DNA of 64,000 nt from Jonesia denitrificans DSM 20603 (GCF_000024065.1 NC_013174.1:1-64000); one strand, 5' to 3'; positions 56,064-64,000 are shown, numbered from the stretch's first letter. Notes: generated by a model not told the origin, from the letters alone. Translations and numbers: made by a program.

Positions 56064-57224
56064 TTACTGGGTTACCCAGCCCGCAGGCTGGTATACGCAG
56101 GTGGGGTCTGACGCCAACGCGTTGCCTGTGACAGCGTACGCGTGGGAACGCGAACCCCCGCACAGGTCGTGGAATTCACAGACCCCGCATTTACCATCAA
56201 AGCCATCTGGGTTGCGTAGTGATCGCAAAATAGGTGACGTGCGGTAAATGTCAGTGAACGCTTGGTCCTTCACGTTTCCGCACTGATGGGGGAGGAAACC
56301 GGAGGGGTACACGTCCCCAACATGGTCAATGAACGCGAATCCGCGCCCCGAGTTGATTTCAATGGGTGGGCGTGGGCGTCGCAGCGCACCAGCTTCGGTG
56401 CGGCTGGCGCGCAACCCGGCCACCGCATCGGTAAGCTCACGGTACAGTTCCCCACGCCCAGACGAGTCCACCCCGGAACGCCGCTGGATAACCACCCGAC
56501 GGTAGTGAGGGGCTTCAGTCGTTTTGACGGCAATAATGTCGGAAATGTCGGCAAGCCAGTGGAGGACATCCTCCACTTCGCTGGGTGACAGCGCCTCCAA
56601 CGCTTGCCCGCGCCCAGTGGGAACAAGGAAAAACACGCTCCACAGGGATGCCTGCATGGCGACCATCATCTCCAGGAGGCGCGGGAGTTCGTGCACGGTT
56701 TTGCGGGTGACGGTGGAGTTCACTTGCAGGCGGAATCCGGCCTCCCGCACCCACGCTGCCGCGTCCAGCGTCCGATCGAACACCCCAGGAACCCCACGGA
56801 AGCTGTCGTGTGTGTCCGCGCAGCACCCGTCCAATGACAACGACATAGCCGATGCGCCAGCCGCACGCAGTTCCCGTAACCGTTGCGGTGTCATCTTGGG
56901 CGTCACTGAGGGGGATAACGCCATGTGGAGGCCTTGCGCGTGCCCGTGGGCGACGAGTTCAGCAAGATCGTCACGCTCAAAGGGGTCGCCCCCTGTCATC
57001 ACGACGATGGGAAACGGTTTCCCAAAAGAGGCAATGTTATCCAGGAGCGCTTTGCCTTGTTCCGTGGTCAGCTCGCGCGGGTTTCGACGGTGCTGGGCGT
57101 CGGCCCGACAGTGTTGGCACACCAGCGCACACGCACGTGTGACCTCCCAAATTGTGATCATCGGGCGGTCACCCGCATCGTGGTGCAAGCGACGCACTGA
57201 ACGGTGCTCATCAACAACCGACAT
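56064..57224 (-). CDS. Radical SAM/SPASM domain protein
   Basis: A 386-residue enzyme. The radical SAM cluster motif CALVCQHC (CxxxCxxC) lies near residue 35, GGDP follows near 80, and the C-terminal SPASM region has cysteines in HQCGNV, GKCGVCEFHDLCGG and DPTCVY. The pattern resembles the actinobacterial group known as TIGR04053 and the heme-biosynthesis relatives (AhbC/AhbD type). I chose ATG 57224 behind GGGAGG. No precursor peptide or heme gene is adjacent, so the substrate is open. Confidence 0.85.
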   Translation of the reverse strand: MSVVDEHRSVRRLHHDAGDRPMITIWEVTRACALVCQHCRADAQHRRNPRELTTEQGKALLDNIASFGKPFPIVVMTGGDPFERDDLAELVAHGHAQGLHMALSPSVTPKMTPQRLRELRAAGASAMSLSLDGCCADTHDSFRGVPGVFDRTLDAAAWVREAGFRLQVNSTVTRKTVHELPRLLEMMVAMQASLWSVFFLVPTGRGQALEALSPSEVEDVLHWLADISDIIAVKTTEAPHYRRVVIQRRSGVDSSGRGELYRELTDAVAGLRASRTEAGALRRPRPPIEINSGRGFAFIDHVGDVYPSGFLPHQCGNVKDQAFTDIYRTSPILRSLRNPDGFDGKCGVCEFHDLCGGSRSHAYAVTGNALASDPTCVYQPAGWVTQ

Positions 57225-57399
57225 TCCCAGCCTCCCAAAAAATGGCGCACAACAACAGGACAAGCTGGGGTGGGCTCAGTCTATGACCTGACACCACCAG
57301 ATGCGAACGACAGAAAAAACCGTCAGTTACGTGTCACATCCCGGGAGTGGCGGTCACACGTAAACCGTAAACCAAAAGTCGATGTGGGAGCAGCCACGG

Positions 57400-57606
57400 C
57401 TACTCGGTTGCGGTGACGGCGAGTTCCGCGTGAACCAGGGCGCTGATGCGACGTTTAATGTTGTTGAACTCGGGGGAGGTGACGGAACGGTCCGAGCCGA
57501 GGGGCACATCGATAATCTCTGCGATGTGTCCAGGGACTCCGTGGGATGCGCCACCTTGCATGACGACGACCCGGTTCGCCAGGTACACGGCTTCCTCGAT
57601 GGAGTG
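57400..57606 (-). pseudogene. C-terminal remnant of a NrtD/SsuB-type ABC ATPase
   Basis: The minus frame reads HSIEEAVYLANRVVVMQ, then a typical import-ATPase tail (GHIAEIIDVPL, SPEFNNIKRRI) and a normal stop at 57400. This is the piece after the switch His of nitrate/sulfonate-type ABC ATPases. Walker A, signature and Walker B are absent upstream, and no permease or binding-protein gene is near. It is a deletion remnant beside 67-bp repeat copy 10. Confidence 0.75.
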
Positions 57607-57735
57607 GGGCGGGGACGGCCGATGCGGGGCATGAGTCCTTCTTTCCTGGTGCTGTCTGTGGGTGGCGGCTTGATGGGTGGCGGGGCTGGTCGGGCTTGAT
57701 GCGTGGCCGGGTGGTCAGCATGGCCGGGTCTCCTG

Positions 57736-57802
57736 TGTGGACCATTGTGGGCGCGTAAGTGTGGAAATAGTTGGTCCTTGCGCAACCAAAGTGGTCCTCT
57801 CA
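57736..57802 (+). repeat. 67-bp interspersed repeat, copy 10
   Basis: Begins TGTGGACCATTGTG and ends GTGGTCCTCTCA. It is most similar to copy 3. It lies 130 bp beyond the broken end of the ABC ATPase remnant. Confidence 0.88.
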
Positions 57803-57820
57803 GCGGCGGGCGTGGGTTTA

Positions 57821-57916
57821 GGTGAGGGGGTGCGGGGCGAGGTGAGGGGGTGCGGGGTGAGGTGAGGGTGGGGCGGTTGCGGGTGAGGGGGTGCGGGGTG
57901 AGGTGAGGGAGTGCGG
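57821..57916. repeat. 20-bp G-rich degenerate tandem repeat
   Basis: The unit GGTGAGGGGGTGCGGGGCGA (57821-57840) repeats as GGTGAGGGGGTGCGGGGTGA (57841-57860), then in more degenerate form to about 57916. The plus strand is extremely G-rich and C-poor. It lies 20 bp after repeat copy 10. No coding function seen in this 467-bp gap (57607-58073). Confidence 0.8.
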
Positions 57917-58073
57917 AGGGCGTGCCCGCGCGCGTGAAACAGTGGATTAACACCCGTGACGTACAGTGCGTTACGCACAACAAGCCGTGCACAGTATTGA
58001 GAACATCCCCCGCACGCGGCACCACCTCCATGCCGCACGCGGTGCACCCCACAAGCGAGTGAAGGATTCACCC

Positions 58074-58712
58074 ATGCCTGCACCACCACCATCCACCGCA
58101 CCATCGCTCACCCCTGCCCGGCACAAGCACACGGTCATTGAGGACATTTTTGGGCTTGTCGCAGGCGTTGTGGTGACAAGCTTTGCGCTGTTTTTGTTGC
58201 GCTCCACGGGTGCGGTCACTGGCGGGATCGCCGGGTTGGCGCTCGCGGTGGAGTACTGGAGCGGTGTTTCAGTGTCGTTGCTGGTTGTCGTGTTGAATGT
58301 GCCGTTTTTTGCGGTGGCGCTGTGGCAGAAGGGCGTGCGGTTTACGGTGCGCACGTTGCTTGCTGTGGGTGGGCTAGCGGTGACGACCCAGTTCATTGGT
58401 CACGTGTTCACGATTGATTCGATCAACCCTGTGTTTGGTACGTTGACGGGAAATTTGCTTGCTGGGTTGGGGATGCTTATGTTGTTTCGCCACCAGGCGA
58501 GTTTGGGCGGGGTGTCTATTACGGGGTTGATCATCCAGGAGCGCACCGGGTTTAAGGCTGGGTATACGCAGCTGATTTTCGATGCGTGTGTTGTGGCGAT
58601 CTCGTTTGTCACGTTGGCGCCGTCGATGGTGGCGTTGTCGATCCTTGGGGCGGCGGTGTTGAACGTGGTTATCGTGTTGAATCACCGCCCTGATAGGTAC
58701 TTGGGTTATTAG
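58074..58712 (+). CDS. YitT/YczE-type membrane protein (DUF161)
   Basis: A 212-residue membrane protein with five or six hydrophobic segments. The family region FALFLLRSTGAVTGGIAGLAL and VVLNVPFFAVALWQKG is clear, as is GGVSITGLIIQERTGFKAGYTQL. The function of this family is unknown. ATG 58074 has GAAGGA upstream. It converges with the MFS gene with a 4-nt overlap of the stops. Confidence 0.82.
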   Translation: MPAPPPSTAPSLTPARHKHTVIEDIFGLVAGVVVTSFALFLLRSTGAVTGGIAGLALAVEYWSGVSVSLLVVVLNVPFFAVALWQKGVRFTVRTLLAVGGLAVTTQFIGHVFTIDSINPVFGTLTGNLLAGLGMLMLFRHQASLGGVSITGLIIQERTGFKAGYTQLIFDACVVAISFVTLAPSMVALSILGAAVLNVVIVLNHRPDRYLGY

Positions 58713-60238
58713 TGTGGGGTGCCTGCAAGACCTTTGTGTGTGCGGAGCACGATTGCCATCATGGTGGCTGCGGTCGCGGTGATGAGGAGCCCGACGAACG
58801 ATGTGGTGTCAGCCCCCAGTGCGAAGGCTTCTTTCGCGTGGGTGAGGAGTTCGGTTCCCAGTGGGTCGGGAAGCGTGGCGGCCGTGTCCACGGCACCACC
58901 CAGAGTTTGACGGGCCGCCTCGGCGTCGGTGTCGCTGACACCTGGGGGGATGACGAACTGGGTGCGGTACACCGCGGTGAGGATGCTGCCGAGGATCGCT
59001 GTTCCCAGGAGTGCTCCGAGTTCGTAGGCGGTTTCGGAGATTCCCGATGCTGCACCGGCTTTGTGGGGTGGAACCGACCCGAGGATCGCATCGTTTGTCA
59101 ACGTCTCAGCGAGCCCTAAGCCAAGCCCGACCAGGGCGAATGCTGCGATGAGGAGCCACACGGATGTGTTGGCTCCCAGTTGGGTGGCGACTGCGAACCC
59201 GGATGCTGAGAGTGCCAACCCGGTGGGGATGAGCACCCGTAGCGGGAAGTGGAGGGACAGTCTGACTGCCACTAGTCCGGCGATGACGGTGGCGACGAGC
59301 CCTGGCAGCAGAATCAGACCGGACTGGAACGGACTGTAGCCGAGGACGAGTTGCACGTACTGGGCGACGTAGAACAGCATCCCGGTCATGGCAACCACTG
59401 CCATGAGGTTGGTGAGTACTGAGGCGGAGAAAAGCCGGTTGCGGAACAGTGCCATGTCGAGCATGGGTGAGGTGAGCCGGTTTTGCCGGCGCACAAACCA
59501 CCACCCGATGGCGGACCCGGTGAGGATCGCGGTGATCGCGACCAGCGCATCGCCTGTTGCGGCTGCTTTGATGCCGTACACGATGGTGAACATGGTGGCG
59601 ACGGATGCGACCATGGAGGTGATGTCGAGTGCGCCAGGTTGAGGGTCCCGTGATTCGGGGATGAGTAGGGGAGCAGCGATGAGGAGTACTGCGAGAACTG
59701 GGGCGTTGATGAGGAATACGGACCCCCACCAGTAGTGTTCGAGGAGCCACCCACCGACGATGGGGCCAAGGGCCGCGCCGGCGGAGAACCCGGACGCCCA
59801 GATGGCGATGGCGAGTCGGCGTTGGACGTCGTCGAGGAAGATGTTGCGCAGTAACGCGAGGGTGGAAGGCATGAGGGTTGCCCCGAATAGTCCCTGTAAT
59901 GCGCGCGCGGTGATGAGGTGTTCGGGGGTGGTGGAGAACGCTGCGTACAGGGATACTGCACCGAACCCGATGGCCCCGATGAGGAGGAGTTTGCGGCGAC
60001 CGACTCGGTCCCCAAGGGATCCCATGGCAACGAGGAGACCAGCGAGGATGAGCGGGTAGGCGTCAACGATCCACAACAGTTGGGTGCCGGTGGGATGGAG
60101 GCTTCGCGAAATTTCGGGCAAAGCGAACGACAGGACCGTGTTGTCGATGGAGACGAGAAGCACAGGAATCATGAGTGCAGCGAGCGCAGCCCATTGCCGG
60201 GTGGTTGCTTTGGCGGGGATTGTCGATGCGGTGGTCAT
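58709..60238 (-). CDS. MFS drug-efflux transporter, DHA2 type (14 helices)
   Basis: A 509-residue transporter of the QacA/SmvA-like DHA2 family. Motif C/D region SIDNTVLSFALPEISRSL, motif A GSLGDRVGRRKLLLIG and antiporter motif GFSAGAALGPIVGGWL are visible. It probably exports cationic drugs or dyes with proton antiport. I chose ATG 60238; the frame continues upstream through small tandem repeats and is not coding there. Divergent tetR and an 18-bp operator imply local repression. Confidence 0.9.
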   Translation of the reverse strand: MTTASTIPAKATTRQWAALAALMIPVLLVSIDNTVLSFALPEISRSLHPTGTQLLWIVDAYPLILAGLLVAMGSLGDRVGRRKLLLIGAIGFGAVSLYAAFSTTPEHLITARALQGLFGATLMPSTLALLRNIFLDDVQRRLAIAIWASGFSAGAALGPIVGGWLLEHYWWGSVFLINAPVLAVLLIAAPLLIPESRDPQPGALDITSMVASVATMFTIVYGIKAAATGDALVAITAILTGSAIGWWFVRRQNRLTSPMLDMALFRNRLFSASVLTNLMAVVAMTGMLFYVAQYVQLVLGYSPFQSGLILLPGLVATVIAGLVAVRLSLHFPLRVLIPTGLALSASGFAVATQLGANTSVWLLIAAFALVGLGLGLAETLTNDAILGSVPPHKAGAASGISETAYELGALLGTAILGSILTAVYRTQFVIPPGVSDTDAEAARQTLGGAVDTAATLPDPLGTELLTHAKEAFALGADTTSFVGLLITATAATMMAIVLRTHKGLAGTPH

Positions 60239-60282
60239 GCGTGTCCTTACGTGCAGTGCAGGTGTGAGGAGGTGTGGGTGCA

Positions 60283-60330
60283 GGTGTGTGGTGGCTGCTG
60301 AGCCTTGGTGTGTGGTGGCTGCTGAGCCTT
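60283..60330. repeat. Two perfect 24-bp direct repeats
   Basis: GGTGTGTGGTGGCTGCTGAG plus CCTT occurs at 60283-60306 and again at 60307-60330, followed by a third partial GGTGTGCGG. It lies in the leader of the MFS gene. Confidence 0.85.
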
Positions 60331-60364
60331 GGTGTGCGGTTGTCTCGCACCCATCCAATTTACT

Positions 60365-60382
60365 GTACCGTCTGGACGGTAC
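60365..60382. promoter_or_regulatory. TetR-type operator between MFS and tetR
   Basis: GTACCGTCTGGACGGTAC is a perfect 8-bp-arm palindrome with a TG centre. It lies between the divergent MFS gene and tetR. Sites of this form bind TetR-family repressors of efflux pumps. Confidence 0.75.
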
Positions 60383-60496
60383 GTTATGATGTTACGGTAG
60401 ATTGGCGACGACGCCACGACTTTTTCCCACAATCCACCTGTGAAACGCACGACACTGCACACCCCCCCCGCCACACACCAAGGTCACCGCAAGCAC

Positions 60497-61063
60497 ATGG
60501 ACGACAACCCCACCACCGCACCGACAAACACCTCCCACAAACGCGGCTCCGGACGCGACCGAGTCCTGGACGCATACATCAACGTCCTCCTCACCGACGG
60601 AGTTGCTGCAGCAACCCTCGACGAAGTAGCCCGACGCGCCGACATCTCCAAAGGCGGGCTACTCCACCACTTCAAATCAAAAGACGACCTCACCCAAGGC
60701 CTCCTCGACCGGTTCCTCACCGAAAACGCCGCCGAAGTAGCCGCGACCCTCAACTCCCCCGACGGACCAATCCTCGGATACCTCAACGGATCCACCGAAA
60801 CAGGGGACACCTTCCCCAGCCTGTACATGGCCGTCCTGCGGCTCGCCGGCACCAACAACCCCCTCGTCGACGACGCCCTACGCACCAGCCAAAACGCCTG
60901 GCTCACCGGATTACAAGCCCACATCGACGACCCGGTGACCGCCCGCCTCGTCCACCTCGTCGGTGACGGTCTCTACCTGCACACCCTCCTCGGCGGCACC
61001 CGCAACCCCCTTGACGAGGCGGTCATCGAGTTCGCCCACCACATCATCCGCGACCGCGCATAG
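60497..61063 (+). CDS. TetR/AcrR family regulator of the adjacent MFS pump
   Basis: A 188-residue regulator with an HTH at about 20-65 (LDEVARRADISKGGLLHHFKSKDDL). The C-terminal domain resembles the TetR_C_37-like group often beside efflux pumps. ATG 60497. It is divergent from the MFS gene and shares the 60365-60382 palindrome, so it is probably a ligand-released repressor of both. Confidence 0.88.
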   Translation: MDDNPTTAPTNTSHKRGSGRDRVLDAYINVLLTDGVAAATLDEVARRADISKGGLLHHFKSKDDLTQGLLDRFLTENAAEVAATLNSPDGPILGYLNGSTETGDTFPSLYMAVLRLAGTNNPLVDDALRTSQNAWLTGLQAHIDDPVTARLVHLVGDGLYLHTLLGGTRNPLDEAVIEFAHHIIRDRA

Positions 61064-61066
61064 CGT

Positions 61067-61987
61067 TCACGTGGCGCGGGACCTCGGATTACCGATGCGC
61101 ATCGACGCCGCGATCAGTTCCTCCGCAGCCGGGGACGGCCGGTGCCCCTGCCACACCGCGCGAATCTCCCGGCGCATCGTCAACCCCTCCACCGGCACCC
61201 GAACCAATTCACGCTGCGCAACCGACCACGCCACCGCCAGCTCGCTCAACACCCCAGGGCTGCCGCCAGCGCGAACAGTGGACCGGATCGCGCCAATAGA
61301 CTCCAACTCCAACGCAGGCGCAACCGGGTGCAACGCGCGCATCGCGTCATCAAATGCACGCCGTGTCCCCGACCCCGGCTCCCTCACAACCAAAGGAGTC
61401 GCCGCAAGCTCAGCCAACGACACCGGCCGATCAGAGGAACGAGACGCCCACGGGTGCGCCGGGTGAGCAACCACCACGAGCCTGTCATGAGTCACCACCC
61501 GTGACCGCAAGCCCGTGCGACGCTGCGGAGTCTCCACGAACCCAACATCCACAGACCCGGCGTCCACCAAGTCATACACGCCCGACGAATTGACCGCCTT
61601 CACCTGCACGGATACCCGCTCATTCAATGCCCGCAACGCAACAAGCCACTCCGGCAACAGATGCTCAGCAACCGTCATACTCGCCGCAACCCGCAACGTT
61701 GTCGGCTTGTTCCCCCGCAACGCAGCATACGTATCAACAAACGACGACGCTGCCAACAGCACAGAACGCGCCTGCCCCACAAGGGCGACCCCCGCATCAG
61801 TCAACGTCGAACCCCGCGGATGTCGGACAACCAACGTCACCCCAATGTCACGTTCCAAACCAGCCAACGCACGACTCGCATTCGGCTGAGCCATCCCCAC
61901 CGCCCGCGCCGCAGCGCTCACACTCCCCAAGTCATGCACAGCAACAAGGAGTTCCACAACTGACAAGTCAGGCCAACGCACCGTCAT
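61067..61987 (-). CDS. LysR family transcriptional regulator
   Basis: A 306-residue LysR protein. The N-terminal winged HTH has LGSVSAAARAVGMAQPNASRALAGLERDIG, followed by a substrate-binding domain of two Rossmann-like lobes (VNSSGVYDLVDAGSVDVGFVE, PLVVREPGSGTRRAF). It is divergent from a YeiH gene, the arrangement of YeiE/YeiH in E. coli, where YeiE responds to sulfite. I chose ATG 61987; an ATG at 62008 is also in frame. Confidence 0.87.
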   Translation of the reverse strand: MTVRWPDLSVVELLVAVHDLGSVSAAARAVGMAQPNASRALAGLERDIGVTLVVRHPRGSTLTDAGVALVGQARSVLLAASSFVDTYAALRGNKPTTLRVAASMTVAEHLLPEWLVALRALNERVSVQVKAVNSSGVYDLVDAGSVDVGFVETPQRRTGLRSRVVTHDRLVVVAHPAHPWASRSSDRPVSLAELAATPLVVREPGSGTRRAFDDAMRALHPVAPALELESIGAIRSTVRAGGSPGVLSELAVAWSVAQRELVRVPVEGLTMRREIRAVWQGHRPSPAAEELIAASMRIGNPRSRAT

Positions 61988-62001
61988 ATCAACATGATAT
62001 G
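61985..62001. promoter_or_regulatory. Palindrome at the lysR start codon
   Basis: CATATCA-ACA-TGATATG is a perfect 7-bp-arm palindrome that contains the lysR start codon at one end. It also lies just upstream of the YeiH gene. It is a likely LysR binding site if lysR starts at 61987. Confidence 0.45.
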
Positions 62002-62006
62002 CCTCC

Positions 62007-63200
62007 ATGCGACTTTCGACTCTACTGAACACGTCACACATCCGGCATCCTCAAAAGGTGCCAACCCTCAGCCCACTCCTCATCGCCATCATCCTCGGCG
62101 CCACCATCGCCAACCTGTGGCGCATACCCGACCCCACCCAACACATCATCGATGTGGTTGGAAAATACACCCTCCGCGCAGGAATCGTGCTCCTCGGACT
62201 CCAACTCCACCTCGCTGATCTCGTGGCAGCAGGCCCACGAGTCATCACCACAGCAGTCCTCGTCGTCACAACCGGCATTCTCAGCACCCTCGCGATCGGA
62301 CGACTCCTCGGCATCCACCGCGACCTCACCCTCCTCATCGCGTGCGGATTCTCAATCTGCGGGGCAGCGGCAGTGGCGGCCGCCACCGCCACCCTCACAT
62401 CACAGCGGGGTGGGGATGCAAGACAGCGGGGTGGGGATGCAAGCGAACGGGGTGGGGACACTGATGAGCGGCGCCCTGACGTATCGCACCCGGGTGGGGA
62501 CACTGGCGACAGCCTCCCCCAACACTCGGCGCTCGCAATCGCACTCGTCGTGCTGTTCGGAACCCTCATGATCCCCCTCATCCCCCTACTCGGGCACGCA
62601 CTGGGACTCACCGCAACTCAGACGGCCCTGTGGGCAGGCGCATCAGTTCACGAAATCGCACAGGTCGTCGCGATCGGTGATGCCGTCGACCCAGGAACCG
62701 GCAACGCCCTCCACCTCGCCGTCGTCATGAAACTTGCCCGAGTTCTCCTCCTCGCCGTGGTCCTTGCCGTCATCACCATGCGGCACCGCAGACCAGTTCC
62801 CGCACCGGCTGGTGGTGTGCTCATTCAAGCTACTGCCGGTTCGGCCTCCAGCTTTACCGACACCGGTTCGGCCTCCAGCGCTGCTTCGCTCAGTGGTGCT
62901 CCCTTAGCCAACAATCAGTCACGCACACCACGCCATACACGAGTGCAACCACTAATCCCCACCTTCGTCAGCGGGTTCATTGTCATGGCGGCCCTCCGCA
63001 CCACGGGGTTGCTCCCCGACACTGTGCTCACCATGGCTGGGCACACCCAAACGGTGCTCCTGACCATCGCAATGGGGGCGCTGGGAACGGGGGTGCGCAT
63101 CGACAAGTTGATGACAGTGGGCGGAAAGCCCGTCGTTCTCGCGGCGCTGGCCACACTCATCGTTGGGGTCGTGGGCCTCGCCGGGGCTCTCACTCTCTAA
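62007..63200 (+). CDS. YeiH family putative sulfate/sulfonate-type exporter
   Basis: A 397-residue membrane protein of the YeiH family. It has the repeated GIVLLGLQL, GFSICGAAAVAAA and LWAGASVHEIAQVVA motifs. Two cytoplasmic-looking loops carry low-complexity insertions. One is a run of about five heptads from residue 133 (QRGGDAR, QRGGDAS, ERGGDTD...), coded by 21-bp tandem repeats from 62403. The other is a Ser/Ala-rich stretch with two copies of GSASS. The start is uncertain: ATG 62007 or GTG 62058. Confidence 0.82.
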   Translation: MRLSTLLNTSHIRHPQKVPTLSPLLIAIILGATIANLWRIPDPTQHIIDVVGKYTLRAGIVLLGLQLHLADLVAAGPRVITTAVLVVTTGILSTLAIGRLLGIHRDLTLLIACGFSICGAAAVAAATATLTSQRGGDARQRGGDASERGGDTDERRPDVSHPGGDTGDSLPQHSALAIALVVLFGTLMIPLIPLLGHALGLTATQTALWAGASVHEIAQVVAIGDAVDPGTGNALHLAVVMKLARVLLLAVVLAVITMRHRRPVPAPAGGVLIQATAGSASSFTDTGSASSAASLSGAPLANNQSRTPRHTRVQPLIPTFVSGFIVMAALRTTGLLPDTVLTMAGHTQTVLLTIAMGALGTGVRIDKLMTVGGKPVVLAALATLIVGVVGLAGALTL

Positions 63201-63341
63201 AGGTGTTTCAGGTGGCCTCGGCCCCTCCTGCGCGCCTCCAGCCCCTCCCGCAGCTGGCAGCCACGCGCTGCCCCGCCGAACCTCGTGCTGCCCGTGCCCT
63301 TAACCTCCCATAGCCGGCGCCCGTACCTGCACCCGAGCCCG

Positions 63342-63408
63342 TGTGGACCACTTTGCCTGTGAAAACACCAAAAATTGTGGTCCGCACGAATACAAAATGG
63401 TCCACACG
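63342..63408 (+). repeat. 67-bp interspersed repeat, copy 11
   Basis: Begins TGTGGACCACTTTG and ends AATGGTCCACACG. It lies in the 274-bp gap between the convergent YeiH and catalase genes, with no other gene in the gap. Confidence 0.9.
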
Positions 63409-63474
63409 GGTGCAGGTTCGGGTGCGGGTATGGGCGCGCGGCGGTGCCCAGGGAAACACCCCGCCCACGTCAGA

Positions 63475-64000
63475 TCATGCTGGGACTGGACTGAACCGTT
63501 CCCATGCCCGGTGTTTCGCAAGAAGCGAGGTCACGGTGTCCACCGCGTCGGTAGGCTCAACCGAGGTGACCCCAGGGGTGTTGGCCGGAACGCCCAACGG
63601 AGCCAGCGCATCGGCAGGCATACCCGCTAAAACCATGGCTTTACCCTGCCGGTACAACTCCTGCACAAGCAACACGATGCGCGGATCAACCACATCCACA
63701 CCAGGCGACACCAGGGCCGACTTATGGTCTAGATCCGGCACTGCGTCAGGGGCTGGCGGTGATGTGGCCAAGAAAATTACCGCGTCACACTCGATTGAAC
63801 GCACAGTCAACAACGACCGGTCAGCAGGCTCGCCGTGCGGAAGACCCCCGCCATCAGGGGCAATAGTCTTCGGGTTCAGGCCCGCGGCAGTTGCTCCTGA
63901 CACAATCGCGGCCAACGTGTCAGCATCCGTCGAATGATCCGCCACAACACCGACCACCCGGCCATCAACCGGCCACACCTGACCGATCTGAGCCACTGAA
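63475..64000 (-). CDS. Large-subunit catalase (KatE type), C-terminal part
   Basis: The minus frame encodes the last ~175 residues of a protein whose start lies beyond the window. The segment VDGRVVGVVADHSTDADTLAAIV followed by GLNPKTIAPDGG and DAVIFLATSPP is the flavodoxin/DJ-1-like C-terminal domain of monofunctional large-subunit catalases (HPII), which degrade hydrogen peroxide. The heme domain is not visible here, so the call rests on the C-terminal domain alone. It stops at 63475. Confidence 0.78.
   Translation of the reverse strand, partial: SVAQIGQVWPVDGRVVGVVADHSTDADTLAAIVSGATAAGLNPKTIAPDGGGLPHGEPADRSLLTVRSIECDAVIFLATSPPAPDAVPDLDHKSALVSPGVDVVDPRIVLLVQELYRQGKAMVLAGMPADALAPLGVPANTPGVTSVEPTDAVDTVTSLLAKHRAWERFSPVPA

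Noticed and set aside
57354-58052. 232-residue minus-strand frame
   Set aside because: It runs through the G-rich repeats and a 67-bp element. The adjacent real remnant (57400-57606) is in a different frame.

Overview
The window is the replication-origin end of a high-GC actinobacterial chromosome. Gene order at the left end is dnaA, oriC, dnaN, parS, recF, a DciA-like gene, gyrB, gyrA and a DUF3566 membrane gene, followed by tRNA-Ile, a 39-residue DLW-39 gene and tRNA-Ala. This order, together with a DLW-39 protein, a large-subunit catalase and a lactococcin-972-type locus, points to the order Micrococcales. Base composition looks moderate for the group. A Jonesiaceae-like organism is my guess, but the sequence alone does not settle the genus.

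Layout. 0-11.4 kb is conserved replication and gyrase housekeeping. 11.4-28.2 kb is ordinary chromosomal content: a truncated-looking LuxR-type ATPase, an intracellular GH10 xylanase, an ABC exporter, RmuC, a PQQ-propeller lipoprotein, NrdI, a BCCT carrier, an M20 amidohydrolase and pyruvate:quinone oxidoreductase. Inside it sits a coherent copper/thiol module at 19.7-22.9 kb (CcdA, DsbA-like thioredoxin, DUF6153, CueP) around a CsoR-like operator. 28.2-31.7 kb holds a tRNA-Ala(CGC), a lipoprotein, and a TetR gene next to a broken MMPL transporter. 31.9-46.4 kb is an exopolysaccharide locus in two halves. The plus-strand half is a low-GC, clearly foreign cassette of glycosyltransferases, pyruvyltransferases, flippase and polymerase. 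The minus-strand half has host-like composition and holds the export/assembly genes: BY-kinase/chain-length protein, LMW phosphatase, Asp-box protein, phosphoglycosyl transferase and UDP-glucose dehydrogenase. The halves converge on about 0.8 kb of non-coding DNA.

47-52 kb carries two paralogous small membrane proteins and a lactococcin-972-type bacteriocin locus. Its two-gene ABC exporter/immunity system looks intact, but the bacteriocin gene has an in-frame amber codon at the end of the signal peptide. 52-64 kb mixes intact accessory genes (Fic, AlkD-like, radical SAM/SPASM, YitT, MFS/TetR, LysR/YeiH, the C-terminus of a KatE-type catalase) with decayed remnants.

The most striking feature with no obvious explanation is a family of eleven interspersed, non-coding 67-bp elements between 28.4 and 63.4 kb. 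Every copy has exactly the same length and the same three GG(A/T)CC-centred boxes at fixed positions, despite much divergence elsewhere. Ten of eleven point the same way. Several lie beside truncated genes, and one is followed by a 33-bp tandem array built on its own arm. I do not recognise this family.
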